From Notospermus geniculatus (Eukaryota; Nemertea; Pilidiophora; Heteronemertea; Lineidae), in the NCBI GenBank assembly GCA_002633025.1, contig NMRB01000445.1:270362-334361 (forward strand): a DNA stretch of 64,000 nt. Reading direction: 5' to 3'. Position numbers and translations under genes: made by a program. Under the pieces are notes generated by a model. The model saw nothing but the letters and a program-made list of their open reading frames with translations. It was not told the origin of the DNA and ran no database searches. Below are positions 1-10,559 of the stretch, piece by piece. Each line of letters begins with the position of its first letter. Within the stretch, counting starts at the first letter, position 1.

Positions 1-468
1 CCCCCCCGATTCCTCCGGCTCTACATCGAACTCTTAGCCTTATTGAAATTGACCCGAATAATAAAGGTGAATAAACGTGACATCACATTTCACAGAGACA
101 CTATGGTCATACTATTAGGCGATGTCGTTGAAAAGGGTCCATCTAAAAGACTTGTCGAATTTGTGAAGGCTCACCCAAGTCACATTATCCCACTCAAGGG
201 AAATCACGAAGTCAGATGGTTTGGAAGGGGGCTAGTTTATTCAGACTTCATAAAAACGTGGCCTTATGCAATGAGACTACCTGAATATCGCGTGGTATGC
301 ATGCACGCTGGCATAGATGTGACCAAACAGTTGAATGAAACTGACCCGTACGTATTCACTTGCGCCCCGACGGACTGGATTAAGCATTATTTCAGATCAC
401 AGAAGATCTTGTTTGGACACTATTCAGACTCGTGTTGCGAAAAATTCTGTGTCACCTTGTGGATTTGA
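1..468 (+). pseudogene. Calcineurin-like metallophosphoesterase fragment (ApaH/PP-like)
   Basis: The reading frame is open from the window edge to a stop at 466-468, so the 5' end is missing. It shows the metallophosphatase signature in order: ILLGDVVEKGP (metal-binding GD..., about residues 38-48), LKGNHE (the GNHE motif, about residue 66) and MHAGID, followed by ILFGHYSD, a GH motif near the C-terminus. Upstream residues fit the helix that follows a GDxHG motif lying outside the window. This order and spacing are those of ApaH-like and PP2A-like phosphoesterases, which hydrolyse phosphate esters or dinucleoside polyphosphates with two metal ions. The expected C-terminal strands are absent after GHYSD, so this is either one exon or a truncated copy. 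Specific substrate cannot be read. Confidence 0.6.
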
Positions 469-480
469 AGACGTACATAT

Positions 481-908
481 GTGAAAAGGGACACAGCCAA
501 AAATTGTGTTCAAAGCATTAATGAACTGAACAAAAGGATTACAGTAAAAAGGCAAGAAACTATTACACACGCTGCTATTCAGGGAGACCTGTGTAAAATT
601 AGTACCAAGGTGGAGGAGGAGGGCTGGGCGGCAATCCGCAACATTTCAGAGGACCTGCAAAGGGTGAAGGACTTGTGTGGAACGGCAAGAACTCTTTAAA
701 AAAGCTAAATGGCAACAAAATCACAAAGGTAGTGGACTTACTTAAAAACTGTGACGGATTTTCCAGAAGCTACATTTACTTTCTCATTGGCCTAGCTGAC
801 CACTGCCAAAAGTATGAAAGTTTTGTGTACTGTGGATTATCGTTATACCTGATAAAGAACAATTTTCCTAGAATAAAAGCCGCTTGCACACAGATTTGGC
901 CCAAGTAG
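481..908 (+). other. Two short open frames, unrecognised
   Basis: Two overlapping frames (481-699 and 675-908) follow the phosphoesterase fragment. The first is charged and helical-looking (a KVEEEGWAAIRNISEDLQ stretch), the second hydrophobic near FSRSYIYFLIGLA. Neither resembles a family I know. They could be degraded exons of one protein joined by a frameshift near 690, or chance frames. Confidence 0.2.
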
Positions 909-989
909 AAGACGAACCATACATTTCCCCTTTACTTTGATTTTTTCACTACGCAGTATTAATTTTTTTTCTATTCTTCCCTTCTTCAG

Positions 990-1130
990 TGCCAATTTCG
1001 TGACCCAAAAGATGGGCCAAGAAGGTTCTGTCGAACTCAGTTTGACTTCACAAAGAACAATTTGTGTCAAGAACTGAAAGACATGAAAACGGCAGAGGAA
1101 TTTGTTCAGAAGATGTCCCAACTTATACCA
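990..1130 (+). CDS. Candidate internal exon, unknown protein
   Basis: A 47-codon open segment is bounded by a strong acceptor (pyrimidine tract ending cttcttcag) and a consensus donor (gtaagg at 1131). Both boundaries are phase 0. The encoded segment contains KDMKTAEEFVQKMSQLIP and is amphipathic. No family is recognised. A single clean exon among degenerate neighbours suggests it belonged to a spliced gene, possibly with the short frames upstream. Confidence 0.35.
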
Positions 1131-1487
1131 GTAAGGAGCTACTTCATGAATTTTATGACTTGAACGAGGTCAGCAAAGGATGTGGAATGCAGGAGGAAAC
1201 TTACTGTTCAGTTGGGAATGCCAGCCCTACCTGTAACGGTCAGTCTGGATTACTGCCTTTTGTTGTGGCTGTGTTAGATATTCGCCATGGTTAAAAATAA
1301 AACAAAGACATGTATGTATTTTCATTTCAGGACTTCCAATAGTTGCATGCCGGCATATTTTACTTGCTCAATGGAGTCATTGAAGAATCAGCTTTTTGTC
1401 CCACCATCCTGAAGGCAGTGTGATTCTGTTATGTCCGTTTACTGCCTTTCAGAAATAAGTTCAATTTCAGTGCCGTTCAGTGGTTCA

Positions 1488-2113
1488 TCAAAAACCAATC
1501 CCAAAAAGCAGGCCAGTGGGTGAGAAGAAGCAGCGATTTCGACTCTCACTATCATTACCAAGTGATGACGCCATGGACCTCTTTGTCAACTCATGAGATC
1601 GTTTCTCCAGTTCGTGAGCTCGTCTCTCAAGTTCTAACTGTTCTTTCAACTGCACATTCTCTTTCATAAGCTGATTTTGTAACTTTTCAATAAATCGTCT
1701 TTGATCATCATTATTTGTTCTTGTTTGACAGTCAACTCTGACTTGAGGCGTGCTAAATCACCTCTGTACCTCACGAGTTCATTCTGTTTGCCCAAAAGAT
1801 CAATCGGGACCTCTCCTACAGTTACATATTGCTCAACAAAGACTGCACACGCTGCAACATCCATTTTTTCACAGAGAGTTCCAAATGAGCTTTGTTCAAT
1901 TGCCTCTCCTTACTAAAAATCTACTCCTGTAATTTAGAAATCTCCTCATTGCCAACATCAACCACCGTATCTTCCAACTGTTTCTTACGTTGTTCTGTTT
2001 CTTTTCCTTCTATTTCTACACAACTCTCTTTGACCACAAGTTCTGCTTGGTATTTAGTTATAAAACTGAACAAATCAGACCATGCTTTATTCACATCATG
2101 TGGAACAAACTGA
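1488..2113 (-). pseudogene. Coiled-coil protein remnant
   Basis: On the minus strand three collinear open pieces read as one long coiled coil interrupted by a stop near 1925 and a frameshift near 1700. Upstream piece: heptad-rich with EGKETEQRKKQLEDTV. Middle: a segment with VEQYVTVGEVPIDLLGKQ followed by RLKSELTVKQEQ. Downstream: VQLKEQLELERRAHELEKRS, then a short non-helical tail ending in a stop at 1488. The start is not identifiable. Retroelement Gag-like or viral structural coiled coil are possible, but nothing diagnostic is present. Confidence 0.4.
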
Positions 2114-2114
2114 C

Positions 2115-2620
2115 ATTATCCCCATTGTTATTTTTGTTTCCCCAATGTTATTTTTGATTCCTGTTCAGGCATAATATCCCCATTGTTATTTTGTTTCCTC
2201 TTCAGGTATAATATCCCATTGTTATTTTTGTTGCCCCATTGTTATTTTTGTTTCCCCAATGTTATTTTTGATTCCTGTTCAGGCATAATATCCCTATTGT
2301 TATTTTGTTTCCTCTTCAGGTATAATATCCCATTGTTATTTTTGTTTCCCCATTGTTATTTTTGTTTCCTCTTCAGGTATATTATCCCCATTGTTATTTT
2401 TGTTTCCCCATTGTTATTTTTGTTTCCTCTTCAGGCATAATATCCCCATTGTTATTTTGTTTCCTCTTCAGGTATAATATCCCATTGTTATTTTGTTTCC
2501 TCTTCAGGTATATTATCCCCATTGTTATTTTTGTTACCCCATTGTTATTTTTGTTTCCTCTTCAGGAAACCCCATTGTTATTTTCGTTTCCACATTGTTA
2601 TTTTTGTTTCCCCATTGCTA
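2115..2620. repeat. Minisatellite, about 36-40 bp unit
   Basis: About a dozen tandem copies of a unit built from ccccattgttatttttgtttc, cctcttcagg and tataatat. Copies vary in whether the cctcttcag segment is present, so the period alternates. The open frames seen across it are by-products of the repeat. Each full unit ends in a pyrimidine tract plus CAG/G, the form of a 3' splice site. Confidence 0.9.
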
Positions 2621-3016
2621 CGTGTAGGAAGGTAGTCATCCCAACATGTCTCTTGCTTACATTTGGCATGACCACATTATGAAATCACTGTTGGAGGACC
2701 TGTATATCGCCACCAGGGCCGTATTTAATGCCAAAAAAACATGATTTTCATGTGGGCAATTTGGGGCAAAAAAGGTCTTCTGCCCCCCACCCCCACCCCA
2801 CCCCGAGAGACTTTTGCCCCAGGACCAAAAAGCTGAATATGGCCCTGCTGCAACAGGCCATTATTGCCTTTAGACCTGATCACGTTACCCCAGAAGTAAA
2901 TCGGCCCTTTCATTATGGACGACTTTTATCAGATTAGTATAAACAAACAGACCCAGTGTAATCAGTACTTCGAGTGACAAAATATGTGCTAAACTTAATA
3001 TTTCTAAGTTAAATAC

Positions 3017-3277
3017 GTGCTAAAGGAACCGATGCTAACGGCATATGAAGAAGGCAAGGATGTGCTGGTTTGCTCAAAAACCGGAAGCGGCAAGTCACTC
3101 AGTCATGTAACAAGTATAAAAGCGTCAAAACTGAGGAAGCTGTACGAGGACGGTCTGTCTCAAAGACAGAAGCTTGCTGTCACTGAGCGCAGGTGTGTGG
3201 AAGTGGTGTCAATGCGGCAGTCGCCAGCTGGAGCCCCAGAATTGGCTGTCCGTGAACTGATGCAACAGAATGAATGA
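3017..3277 (+). pseudogene. RecQ-like helicase motif I fragment
   Basis: The first 28 residues carry LTAYEEGKDVLVCSKTGSGKS, matching helicase motif I of RecQ-type SF2 helicases (the usual arrangement is Q...A...GKDV...TGxGKS). The Lys and Ser of the Walker A loop are intact. After GKS the sequence leaves the family: the remaining 55 residues (KASKLRKLYEDGL onward) are charged and unrelated to motif Ia. So the helicase part is a fragment joined to something else, as is common for helicase-bearing transposon remains. No start or splice site decides the ends. Confidence 0.5.
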
Positions 3278-3279
3278 CT

Positions 3280-4098
3280 TTGCATGATAATAAAATTTGC
3301 GACAGGAATGGATGCGTTGCGTCATGAATTTTTGTACCCTAGAAAGAGATGTTGAGATTCAGTTCAACCCCCCCCCCCCAAAACGCCATTACATCTGGCA
3401 CGGGTGATGAAGGCCGTCCTTGATGACTTCATGGTCAGTCTTCCAAACCATCATGTGGTCCGACTCACCATTTCCCATAATGCTGCACCATGTCTTACGC
3501 AAATAAGAACTTGTCGTTAATTCTTGCATGGTTTCTGGGACATCCCAAGATGGTGTGTTGTCAAATATTTGACAACGATGGTGGTGTCTCTTGACGGAGA
3601 TGGCATCTTGAAAGTGTCTGCAAAAGTGGCCATTTCCACCACTTTGAAAGATACCCTAGGAAGAGCTGAAGAGGTTATTGTCGTCCTGGGTACACATAAA
3701 GTGTTCCCAGGTTCGATGTCGTCAAGTGAAATTGTACCCTGGGTCCACTTTCTTGTCACAAACTGTACCCAGGTTCTGATTTTGAGGCCTAGGGACGAGC
3801 TTATTCTCAAGATCTCGTCGGATATGTGAATTAGTGCAAGTTGGTCCCACGATTCCCCACCAGGTGGTACTGTTGCTATGACACATGATCAGACACACCC
3901 AACATGGCCATGCACATGACACATGCACACGTACATGGGAATGACACATTTTTTGTCAAGCTGGCGAGTTGATTAACTTTTTTTGTAACTATCCGAGGTT
4001 GAAAACTGTCCAGCTAGTCAAAAACAAAATTCATTCAACTTCTGATCTTTAATTTTTTGCGCGCCCATCTTGCATGCACACCCTCACCGAAACCCAGT
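3280..4098. other. No recognised gene
   Basis: Contains a C-rich run near 3368 and a 101-codon open frame at 3524-3829 (+) that overlaps a 97-codon frame on the other strand. Neither resembles a protein family. Nothing else stands out. Confidence 0.5.
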
Positions 4099-4099
4099 G

Positions 4100-4436
4100 T
4101 AAAAATACACTGGAACAGTACTGGGATCAATACTGGCCATACTGGATTCTTACTGGGTTTTGCTGGGGTTACTGGAACCTTACTGGATCCTTACTGTGTA
4201 ACCCAGTGTGGTCACACTGGGTGATACTGGGACCTTACTGGGTTATGTTGGGATCCTTACTGACCAATACTGGTATTACTTCAAATTTCGACAACCACAC
4301 TGGGTCTTGCTGGATCCTTACTGGGTNTTTACTGGGTAGGTTGGGTTTCTTACTGGGGTAGGTTGGGTTTCTTTACTGGGCAGCCTTACTGGATCAGTAC
4401 TGGTTTTATATCGGTTTTCATACTGGATTTCGGTGA
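4100..4436. repeat. Irregular tactgg-type tandem repeat
   Basis: Dense array of short units built on ttactgggt, ttactggatcc and gatactggg, with a single N at 4327. Units are 10-20 bp and diverged. Any frame across it is a by-product. Confidence 0.8.
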
Positions 4437-4993
4437 GGGCAGTATCAGGTGACTTCACCGAGAACAACCTCGCCCCGACGTCTCTAACTCAGAACCTGGG
4501 TACAATTTGTAAGAAGAATTGTTCTATTGTTTTTCCTATTGTGTTAGCAAAAGTCAATGGGCACTGAAGGGGTATTGTGCAGTGCACATATGGGCACTGA
4601 AAGAGTTAATGGATCTTAGGTTATTTGTGTACAATCCTTCACGTACCAATGGGTGTTACTCTGACCGATACCCAAGACCCCCACTGGCCAGGCCTATTAC
4701 TCCAGGCAGCTGTACCAGTAGATCTGTTTAGTGTAGTTGTGTTTCAAATTCTGGTGTGCGCAAGTGTCGAGGAGGATGGATTTTCGGTTCAATCCAAGCA
4801 CATCACAACTATTTTAACAGGCCCATGATGCAAGAATAACCCCTGAAGTCATTGACTGGTTAGTTACAGTGTCATCAATAAATGAATTCAAGGAACTGTG
4901 GGACACTAGTAGACATTCGTCTGACATTCTTTTGCCTCCAAAAAAACTCCCCACAGTGTGGTGATTACTTTTCAGCCTGCGAGGGGGGAACAA

Positions 4994-5131
4994 ATGCGAC
5001 AAGAAAGTTGCCAAAAACGAAAACGTGGGCCTGAACGAACACCCGTACCAAGACCAACTACTGCACCAAGACAACCAAGAAGAGGAGAACGTGTGAAACG
5101 CGGGAGACTGGCCTACAGCCATTGGGTGTAG
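4994..5131 (+). other. Basic, proline-rich tail, possibly a retroelement Pol C-terminus
   Basis: A 45-codon frame with ATG at 4994 is rich in Arg, Lys and Pro (RKRGPERTPVPRPTTAPR, then PRRGERVKRGRLAYSHWV before the stop). Many LTR-retroelement integrases end in a basic Pro-rich tail with R-R-x-x-R-V-R-R...Y, which is the basis for the suggestion. No integrase core is visible upstream, so it is an isolated tail or a chance frame. Confidence 0.25.
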
Positions 5132-5816
5132 GGCTAATCCGGGTCGTGGCGATCCACGTATCTGTCAAACGAAGTAACATAAATTACATTTATATAGTAG
5201 GGGCCTATATGGTTGTTAAGTTACTTGCCACGTCATGTCACGGGAAGTACGGTTTTGTATGGTTGTGTTATGTATAGGCCTGTGGCTGATTATATTATTA
5301 TTACTGCTATTATTATTTTGTTTGCAATATGCTGAGGGTTACACACCTGTCGAAACACTAAAACGCCATTAGGTTTCGTAGCCGCATCAGTAGCCGTAGA
5401 TTTTGCAAAGCCTGTCCACTTTTTTTGCTTGCTCTCCTTCTCAACTAGTGTCATTTTGTCCACTCTGGCCGTTCGTAATGGACACCAGAACATGGCCCAT
5501 TAAGGGGTCGGGCAACCATGTCTGAGCTGCGCAAGAAATTCTGGATCACCTCAATGAGGTCAGCTGTCAACAGAGCTGTCAAACAATGGGTCATCCCGTA
5601 ACTTGGTGTCTGGTTGCCCTCAGACCCCTGGCTAGGATGCTTACAGAAAGTGGAAGAATAAGGAATACGTTCAAGTTAATAATGCAAGTGAAAGTATAGC
5701 TTTACAAAACCCTGTTTATTTTATGACTCATGGTAAGAGGGGTGAGATGCTGAAACTATGTCATCAGGAGGTGAAGAAGCCATATCGGCTCAAAAAAGGA
5801 TTTAGCCAGGGAAAGG

Positions 5817-6074
5817 GTGATAACAGTAGGCCTAGTACATGTACTAGAAAGAAGCACGGAAGAGCAGAATGAGAAGACGTGTGCTGATGCGTTAAATGAG
5901 TGTAATTTGAAATTGAAAGGGGTGGAGACTGATCCTGAAATATATGGAAAGGAGTTGGAAATAAAGATGCAATGCGGAAAGTATGAAGAAGGGGAGGTCC
6001 TCCGGAAAAAAATCACTGCCAGCCAAAGTGAAAACTGGCGATTTATAGGTGTAACTGCAAAATCCCCGGGGTAA
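5817..6074 (+). other. Unrecognised 85-codon frame with terminal hairpin
   Basis: Acidic, charged frame containing TEEQNEKTCADALNECNLKL. It runs into a short hairpin (aaatccccg ... cggggattt, near 6060-6087). The same hairpin with the same spacer recurs at about 8810-8837, so the 3' part belongs to a dispersed repeat. Function unknown. Confidence 0.2.
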
Positions 6075-6282
6075 GCACGGGGATTTCCAGTATGCACTGC
6101 AACCACTACTAGTCTCTAGTAAGATCATAATGATGAAATACGGGGACAATCGACAATGAACGATTTTGAGCAATGGATGCGATTCAACCTCATGGCCCTC
6201 AAAAGGAATTTTGATTTGGAACCCGTGTTGGCATGAAGTACATGCAGACTGTGTGAAAATCACGCATCAAAATATAAAGACC

Positions 6283-6697
6283 TCAATAGCGAGGATTAGC
6301 ACCTTTCTGACTCCGACTCCGACTTCAACTACGAGAATGAATTGCAGTACGCTCTGGACATCCTTGACAAAAATGATTTGATAGACGTTTGCAAATCGTA
6401 AAATGCCATAACTTGAAGGCAGGAAAATCTGGCCTTATGAATCGGAAGTGCGGATAAATGATGAATATTGAAGTCGTAACCCTACGTCATTACGACTTGA
6501 AACACGAGTATAATATTTGTGATTTATGTGCACTTCCGATTACGAGTCAAAATTATTCTGCCACAAAGTTATGGGTTTTTAGGATTTTCAAACGCCTATC
6601 AAATCGTTTCTGTCAAGGTGGTCGACAGCGGACTGCAATTCGTTCTCGTAGTTGTAGTCGGAGTCGGAGTCAGAAAGGTGCTAATCCTCGCTATTGA
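6283..6697. mobile_element. Foldback element with about 65 bp inverted ends
   Basis: The first about 65 bases (starting tcaatagcgaggattagcac) are the near-perfect reverse complement of the last about 65 (ending ...gctaatcctcgctattga). Weaker pairing continues inward through the atttgatagacgtttg / aaacgcctatcaaat segments. No coding capacity. No clear target duplication at the flanks. Confidence 0.8.
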
Positions 6698-6877
6698 CAA
6701 AGTTGATGGCAAAGAGGTTTTGCCTGCATTGTGGGTCCAGTGGTCCTGACTGTGAACATTTGGACATGTTGGCATGATTGGTAAAATGCTCGATTGAACG
6801 ATTTTGAAGAATTTCTCGGTAACTTTCGGAGAGATGTGAATGGCCCAAGAATATTATTTTGATTTCGCATGGCAATA

Positions 6878-7042
6878 GGAGCCGTCAGCGAGTTGACCAC
6901 TAGGTGTCACTAGGGCCCAATTCAATGCATCTAGCGGACCCAGTCATTATCGATCGAGCAGCGATCATAATAGATTTCCTGTACATTTGGTCCGCTAAGA
7001 CTGTGCTGCCATCTGTTAGCAATATGCGTGGCTGACTGCTCC
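6878..7042. mobile_element. MITE family A, copy 1
   Basis: A 165 bp non-coding element with inverted ends ggagccgtcagcgag ... ggctgactgctcc, flanked on both sides by TA, as for Tc1/mariner-type insertions. Two further copies lie at 52875-53043 and 54623-54790 with the same ends and the same TA flanks. Confidence 0.8.
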
Positions 7043-7118
7043 TATTAAGAGGTGGAAAAAAGATGACATCATTGGGTCATGAACTTAATGTTATCAGCAT
7101 CACTTTCAACTTTTTCAG

Positions 7119-7337
7119 AAAAGTGATTTCAAAACTGGCACGTTTGCGAATGACGTGTTTATCACATGGGAGGAAGTGATGGAGATGGCAGAACGTGGTC
7201 AGTTGAAAGGGCAGAAGCTGACATTGAAATTATCAGATGACACATTTCAAAAATTGATGGAGCGTTTATCACACGATATCGGCATGAAACGCTTTGTAAA
7301 AGAGGCTGAGGAGGTTTTGAAACTGACTAAGACCTAA
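7119..7337 (+). CDS. Exon of unknown family (WEEV...SDDTFQKL), most intact copy
   Basis: Open from a clear acceptor (ctttttcag ending at 7118, phase 0) to a stop. Two blocks are seen: NDVFITWEEVMEMAERGQLK (about residues 12-31) and LSDDTFQKLMERLSHD followed by FVKEAEEVLKLT (about residues 37-70). Copies of the second block recur at about 12610-12752 and 23600-23726, each followed by a gtaagt donor directly after LKLT. Copies of the first recur at about 23290 and 30880. Here the donor is lost (ACTAAGACC), giving a short read-through to a stop. Mostly helical, no known motif. It precedes the acidic exon arrays in the other two copies, so it is probably part of the same gene family. Confidence 0.45.
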   Translation, partial: KSDFKTGTFANDVFITWEEVMEMAERGQLKGQKLTLKLSDDTFQKLMERLSHDIGMKRFVKEAEEVLKLTKT

Positions 7338-8019
7338 AAACCCAGGACCTTGGAATATACAAAACTAAGACCCCAAGACCCTTAGAAAAAATACAGACTA
7401 AAAATGCCTTTGAAGGGGTGCAGAGGAGGGTAAGATTAAGTTCATTCTTAAGAAGAGTATTGAGGGACATGTGAAAATTCACATGACAAATCCTCTTACA
7501 AACGATGTTCAGCAAAAGCTTCCCATGGATTTGAGTCATTCTTTCCGCATACGTAAACACATCGGCAGACACTCATCTTAGGTGGATTTTTTCCAAGTTC
7601 AGGAATGGCACAGGTAAGTGGGAATTTAGAGTATAAGGAGTGGTTCATGCCAGAGCAAATATTGGCGACAAAAACTGTAAAGGCGAACTCTATTAAGTTC
7701 GAAAATGATGGTGACACTCGGACAACGTTGGCGATGTATTTCAAACGGACGCTTGGACAGACAATCGACCAATCTTTTGTCACCCCATTGTGCCTGCACC
7801 ATCGAAAAGACTGTCATCATACGTGCATGTACAGGAAATTTCTGCCCATTTAGGACTTTAGATATGGCTGCCACTTGGCAAATAGCGAAACATGATAAGA
7901 AATGCATATATTATATGCTTTGATCTTGGTTTTCAGATGAACAGGGATATGATGTACCGTATTTATGCGTATTTTAGCACACTGCACTTATAATTGACGT
8001 GTGCTAAAATTCGAATATA

Positions 8020-8291
8020 CAGTACGTTGTACAATTGACCTCCCTTGCACGCCGCGCACCACCCGCGTACCACATGCAGCGTCATTCACGTACCATCCTC
8101 GTATCTTCCGAGGACGTGGCGCGGCGTCATGGAAGGCATGCAGTGAAGACGTAACGTCACTGACTCGACATCACGCAACAGAGACGAGTGACGTACCCGT
8201 ACCATACGCGGTGAACTGAAGGATACCGGCCTTCCGCGCCACGTCCGAGGAAGGTACGCAGATAAAGGGAGGTCAATTGTGCAACGTACTG
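8020..8291. mobile_element. MITE family B, copy 1
   Basis: A 272 bp element with inverted ends cagtacgttgtacaattgac and gtcaattgtgcaacgtactg, flanked by TA on both sides. Internal sequence is GC-rich and itself partly palindromic (tcttccgaggacg). A second copy is at 28692-28900. Confidence 0.85.
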
Positions 8292-8479
8292 TAAGCACAG
8301 TGCGCTTAAATCTGAACAAAAAGTGATGTGGCCAATGACTCCAAAAAGAATTAACATCCATTTTACTAGTGTATCCCCTGCGGCCATAAGTGTTCTCATA
8401 CAGTTTGCATCAAACATTCCATCGGCGCACACATTTGTAATGAATACTCCACCTCATTTCATACTCATTTGTCTTTCAG

Positions 8480-8754
8480 GTAACCAAATCCACACTTCAT
8501 TATGGATGAACAACCCTCCCCAATCAACTTCAAGTAAACATGCTGCTGACACAGTCGACTGTACTGGCTTCATATTCAACACAAGCCCACTCAAACGTAG
8601 CCGCTGCAATAATCAGTACTTTAAAGCAACCTGCCAAACCGGAACACACGAGTATAAGCCCATCGTTTGTTTTGAGCCTGGTTATTTTTCCTCTGTACCC
8701 CTCCAGCATGTTTCCGGTGTACAGAAGAATGCCAGGAGCTACGCTAGTGAATGA
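8480..8754 (+). pseudogene. OB-fold-like exon, probably transposon-derived
   Basis: An open segment follows an acceptor (gtctttcag ending at 8479). It contains GFIFNTSPLKRSRCNNQYF then QTGTHEYKPIVCFEPG. The pattern (S-P-x-K-x-S-R-x-N-x-x-Y-F ... V-C-F-x-P) is like the single OB-fold, RPA-like domain that occurs in many mobile-element proteins of marine invertebrates. That resemblance is from memory and untested. The frame ends at a stop after KNARSYASE; no donor is clear. Confidence 0.3.
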
Positions 8755-9064
8755 AGTTCAGTTTAAATATCGACTGGCGACCGGCCAGCCGGTGGTACCA
8801 CTAACCGCAAAATCCCTGGGGTAAGCACGGGGATTTATCGGTCACAGTGGGTTTTAACCATAAAGAAGTCAGAAAAAATTCTAATGGCATGAAACCAATG
8901 AGATGTACTCCAGAACATGGTCTAGAATACATATATGATGAAATGGCCAGGGCCATTGTGCTCACCTCTGTGACAGAGTATGAAGTGTGAGTAGCCTGGT
9001 GATACACTGAATGGTGAAGGATTAGTGCAGAAACATCGTAACATTTACTACCGATGAGATATGG

Positions 9065-9870
9065 CGAAAGTCAATATTTCAAGATGGCCGCCTGGCAGCC
9101 ATGTTGACGTCCAATCGAACCGAAATTTGGCATATAAGTAGACGGTACCAAGACACATATTTAGGCACGGTTAAAGCACCCTAGCTCCCACTATTCATGA
9201 GGTGTGGGTCGAAGTCCATTTTTCAAGATGGCTCCCTGGCGGCCATATTTGACGTCGAATCTGACTGAAATTTACCATATATTTATATGGTACCTAGATA
9301 CATATTTTGACAACGTTAAAACATCCTACCTACTCCTATTTATAAAATGTGGGTCAAAGTCCATTTTTCAAGATGGCTTCCTGGCGGCCATATTTGATGT
9401 CCGATCGGGTTGAAATTTGGTGCATTCGTGTAGGGTGCCTAGATATATCTTCACACCAAATCACAACACTCTATGTCAAATAGCAATGAAATGTGCCACC
9501 AAACAGTGAATTTTGAACTTTGACCTCTGTGACCTTGAAAAGTAGGTCAAATCAAAAACCCGGGATTTATGTGATGTAGTCTCATAAGAGGAACCCACCA
9601 TAAAAGTTTCGTGGTTCTAGCTAACCGCGTTCAGGAGATACGGCCGAAAGAAGGTTTTCACAAAGCGCCCCCTACAGGCCAGAGAGTACAAGCAGCAGCG
9701 TTAAGTTTCGGTCCAGAGATAGTTTTTACCATAGGGTACCTGTACACCAAATCTCAAGTTTGTAACCCAAGCGGTTTAGAAACGTGCCACCCCTGTTAAC
9801 GACGACGGACGACGACGACGGACGACGACACACCATGGGAGAAGCTCACCTCACAGAGGTGAGCTAAAAA
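9065..9870. repeat. Dispersed repeat with ctggcggccat core
   Basis: Three imperfect subunits (about 9080, 9225 and 9360) each contain ttcaagatggc, ctggcggccat and a following tgaaatttg. They are followed by the tail gaccttgaaaagtaggtc and gcgccccctacaggcc. Related sequence occurs at about 16075-16145, 17970-18300, 19400-19490 and 43540-43880, so this is a dispersed repeat family. The end carries a short gacgacgga repeat. No coding potential. Confidence 0.75.
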
Positions 9871-10329
9871 CCGAAAAAAAATCTGCTGGGAAATTTTTGT
9901 GAAATATGTATTTTTCAAATTCATGCACAAAGTATATGACAAATTCCTTCCCGTAGTTTCCATTTTCAGGACTGTGAATTCCAGGTGATGCTGACGACAA
10001 CATATCAGTTTGCTCATGGAGAGGGCAGCTGAGCGGTGGCCGCTTCCGCTCCTCGGGCCGTTCCTTCAGAATATGGACCCTTATTACCAGTACACAATTG
10101 TGTTAATGTCAGGGTTGATCTTGGTGATCACTTTGGTAATTGGTCGCGGTGACCGGTACCTGGCTTGATCAAGGATCCCCTCTGTGGCATTCTGTGATCC
10201 TCATGGTGGCTGGCCATGATGGCGTTGAGACTGCCACATTGTGGGTTGGGTGATGCTAACTGTTTGAACATTTGGACATATTGGCATGATTGGTAAACTG
10301 CTTGATTGAACGATTTTGAAGAATTTGAA

Positions 10330-10557
10330 ATGGGTGTAGGCGAAATAATAAATAGGCGAAATGGGTGTAGGCGAAATGGTGAATAGGCGAAATGGGTGTA
10401 GGCGAAATGGTGAATAGGCCAAATGGAGAATAGGCGAAATGGGGAATAGGCGAAATGAAGAATAGGCGAAGTGGGTGTAGGCGAAATGGGTGTAGGCGAA
10501 ATGGTGAATAGGCGAAATGGGTGTAGGCGAAATGGGTGTAGGCGAAATGGGGATACA
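10330..10557. repeat. Minisatellite, 15-17 bp unit aggcgaaatgggtgt
   Basis: About 14 units alternating between aggcgaaatgggtgt and aggcgaaatggtgaat. The long Phe/Ala/Tyr/Pro/Thr-rich minus-strand frames here come from the repeat. Confidence 0.95.
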
Positions 10558-10559
10558 CC

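Noticed and set aside
2183-2682. Leu/Phe-rich hydrophobic frames that look like membrane proteins
   Set aside because: They are translations of the ttgttatttttgtttcc minisatellite.
3524-3829. 101-codon frame as a gene
   Set aside because: An equally long frame exists on the opposite strand, there are no splice signals and no family resemblance.
4100-4436. CRISPR-like or regulatory array
   Set aside because: Repeats are short, diverged and without spacers of constant length; it is a simple cryptic repeat.
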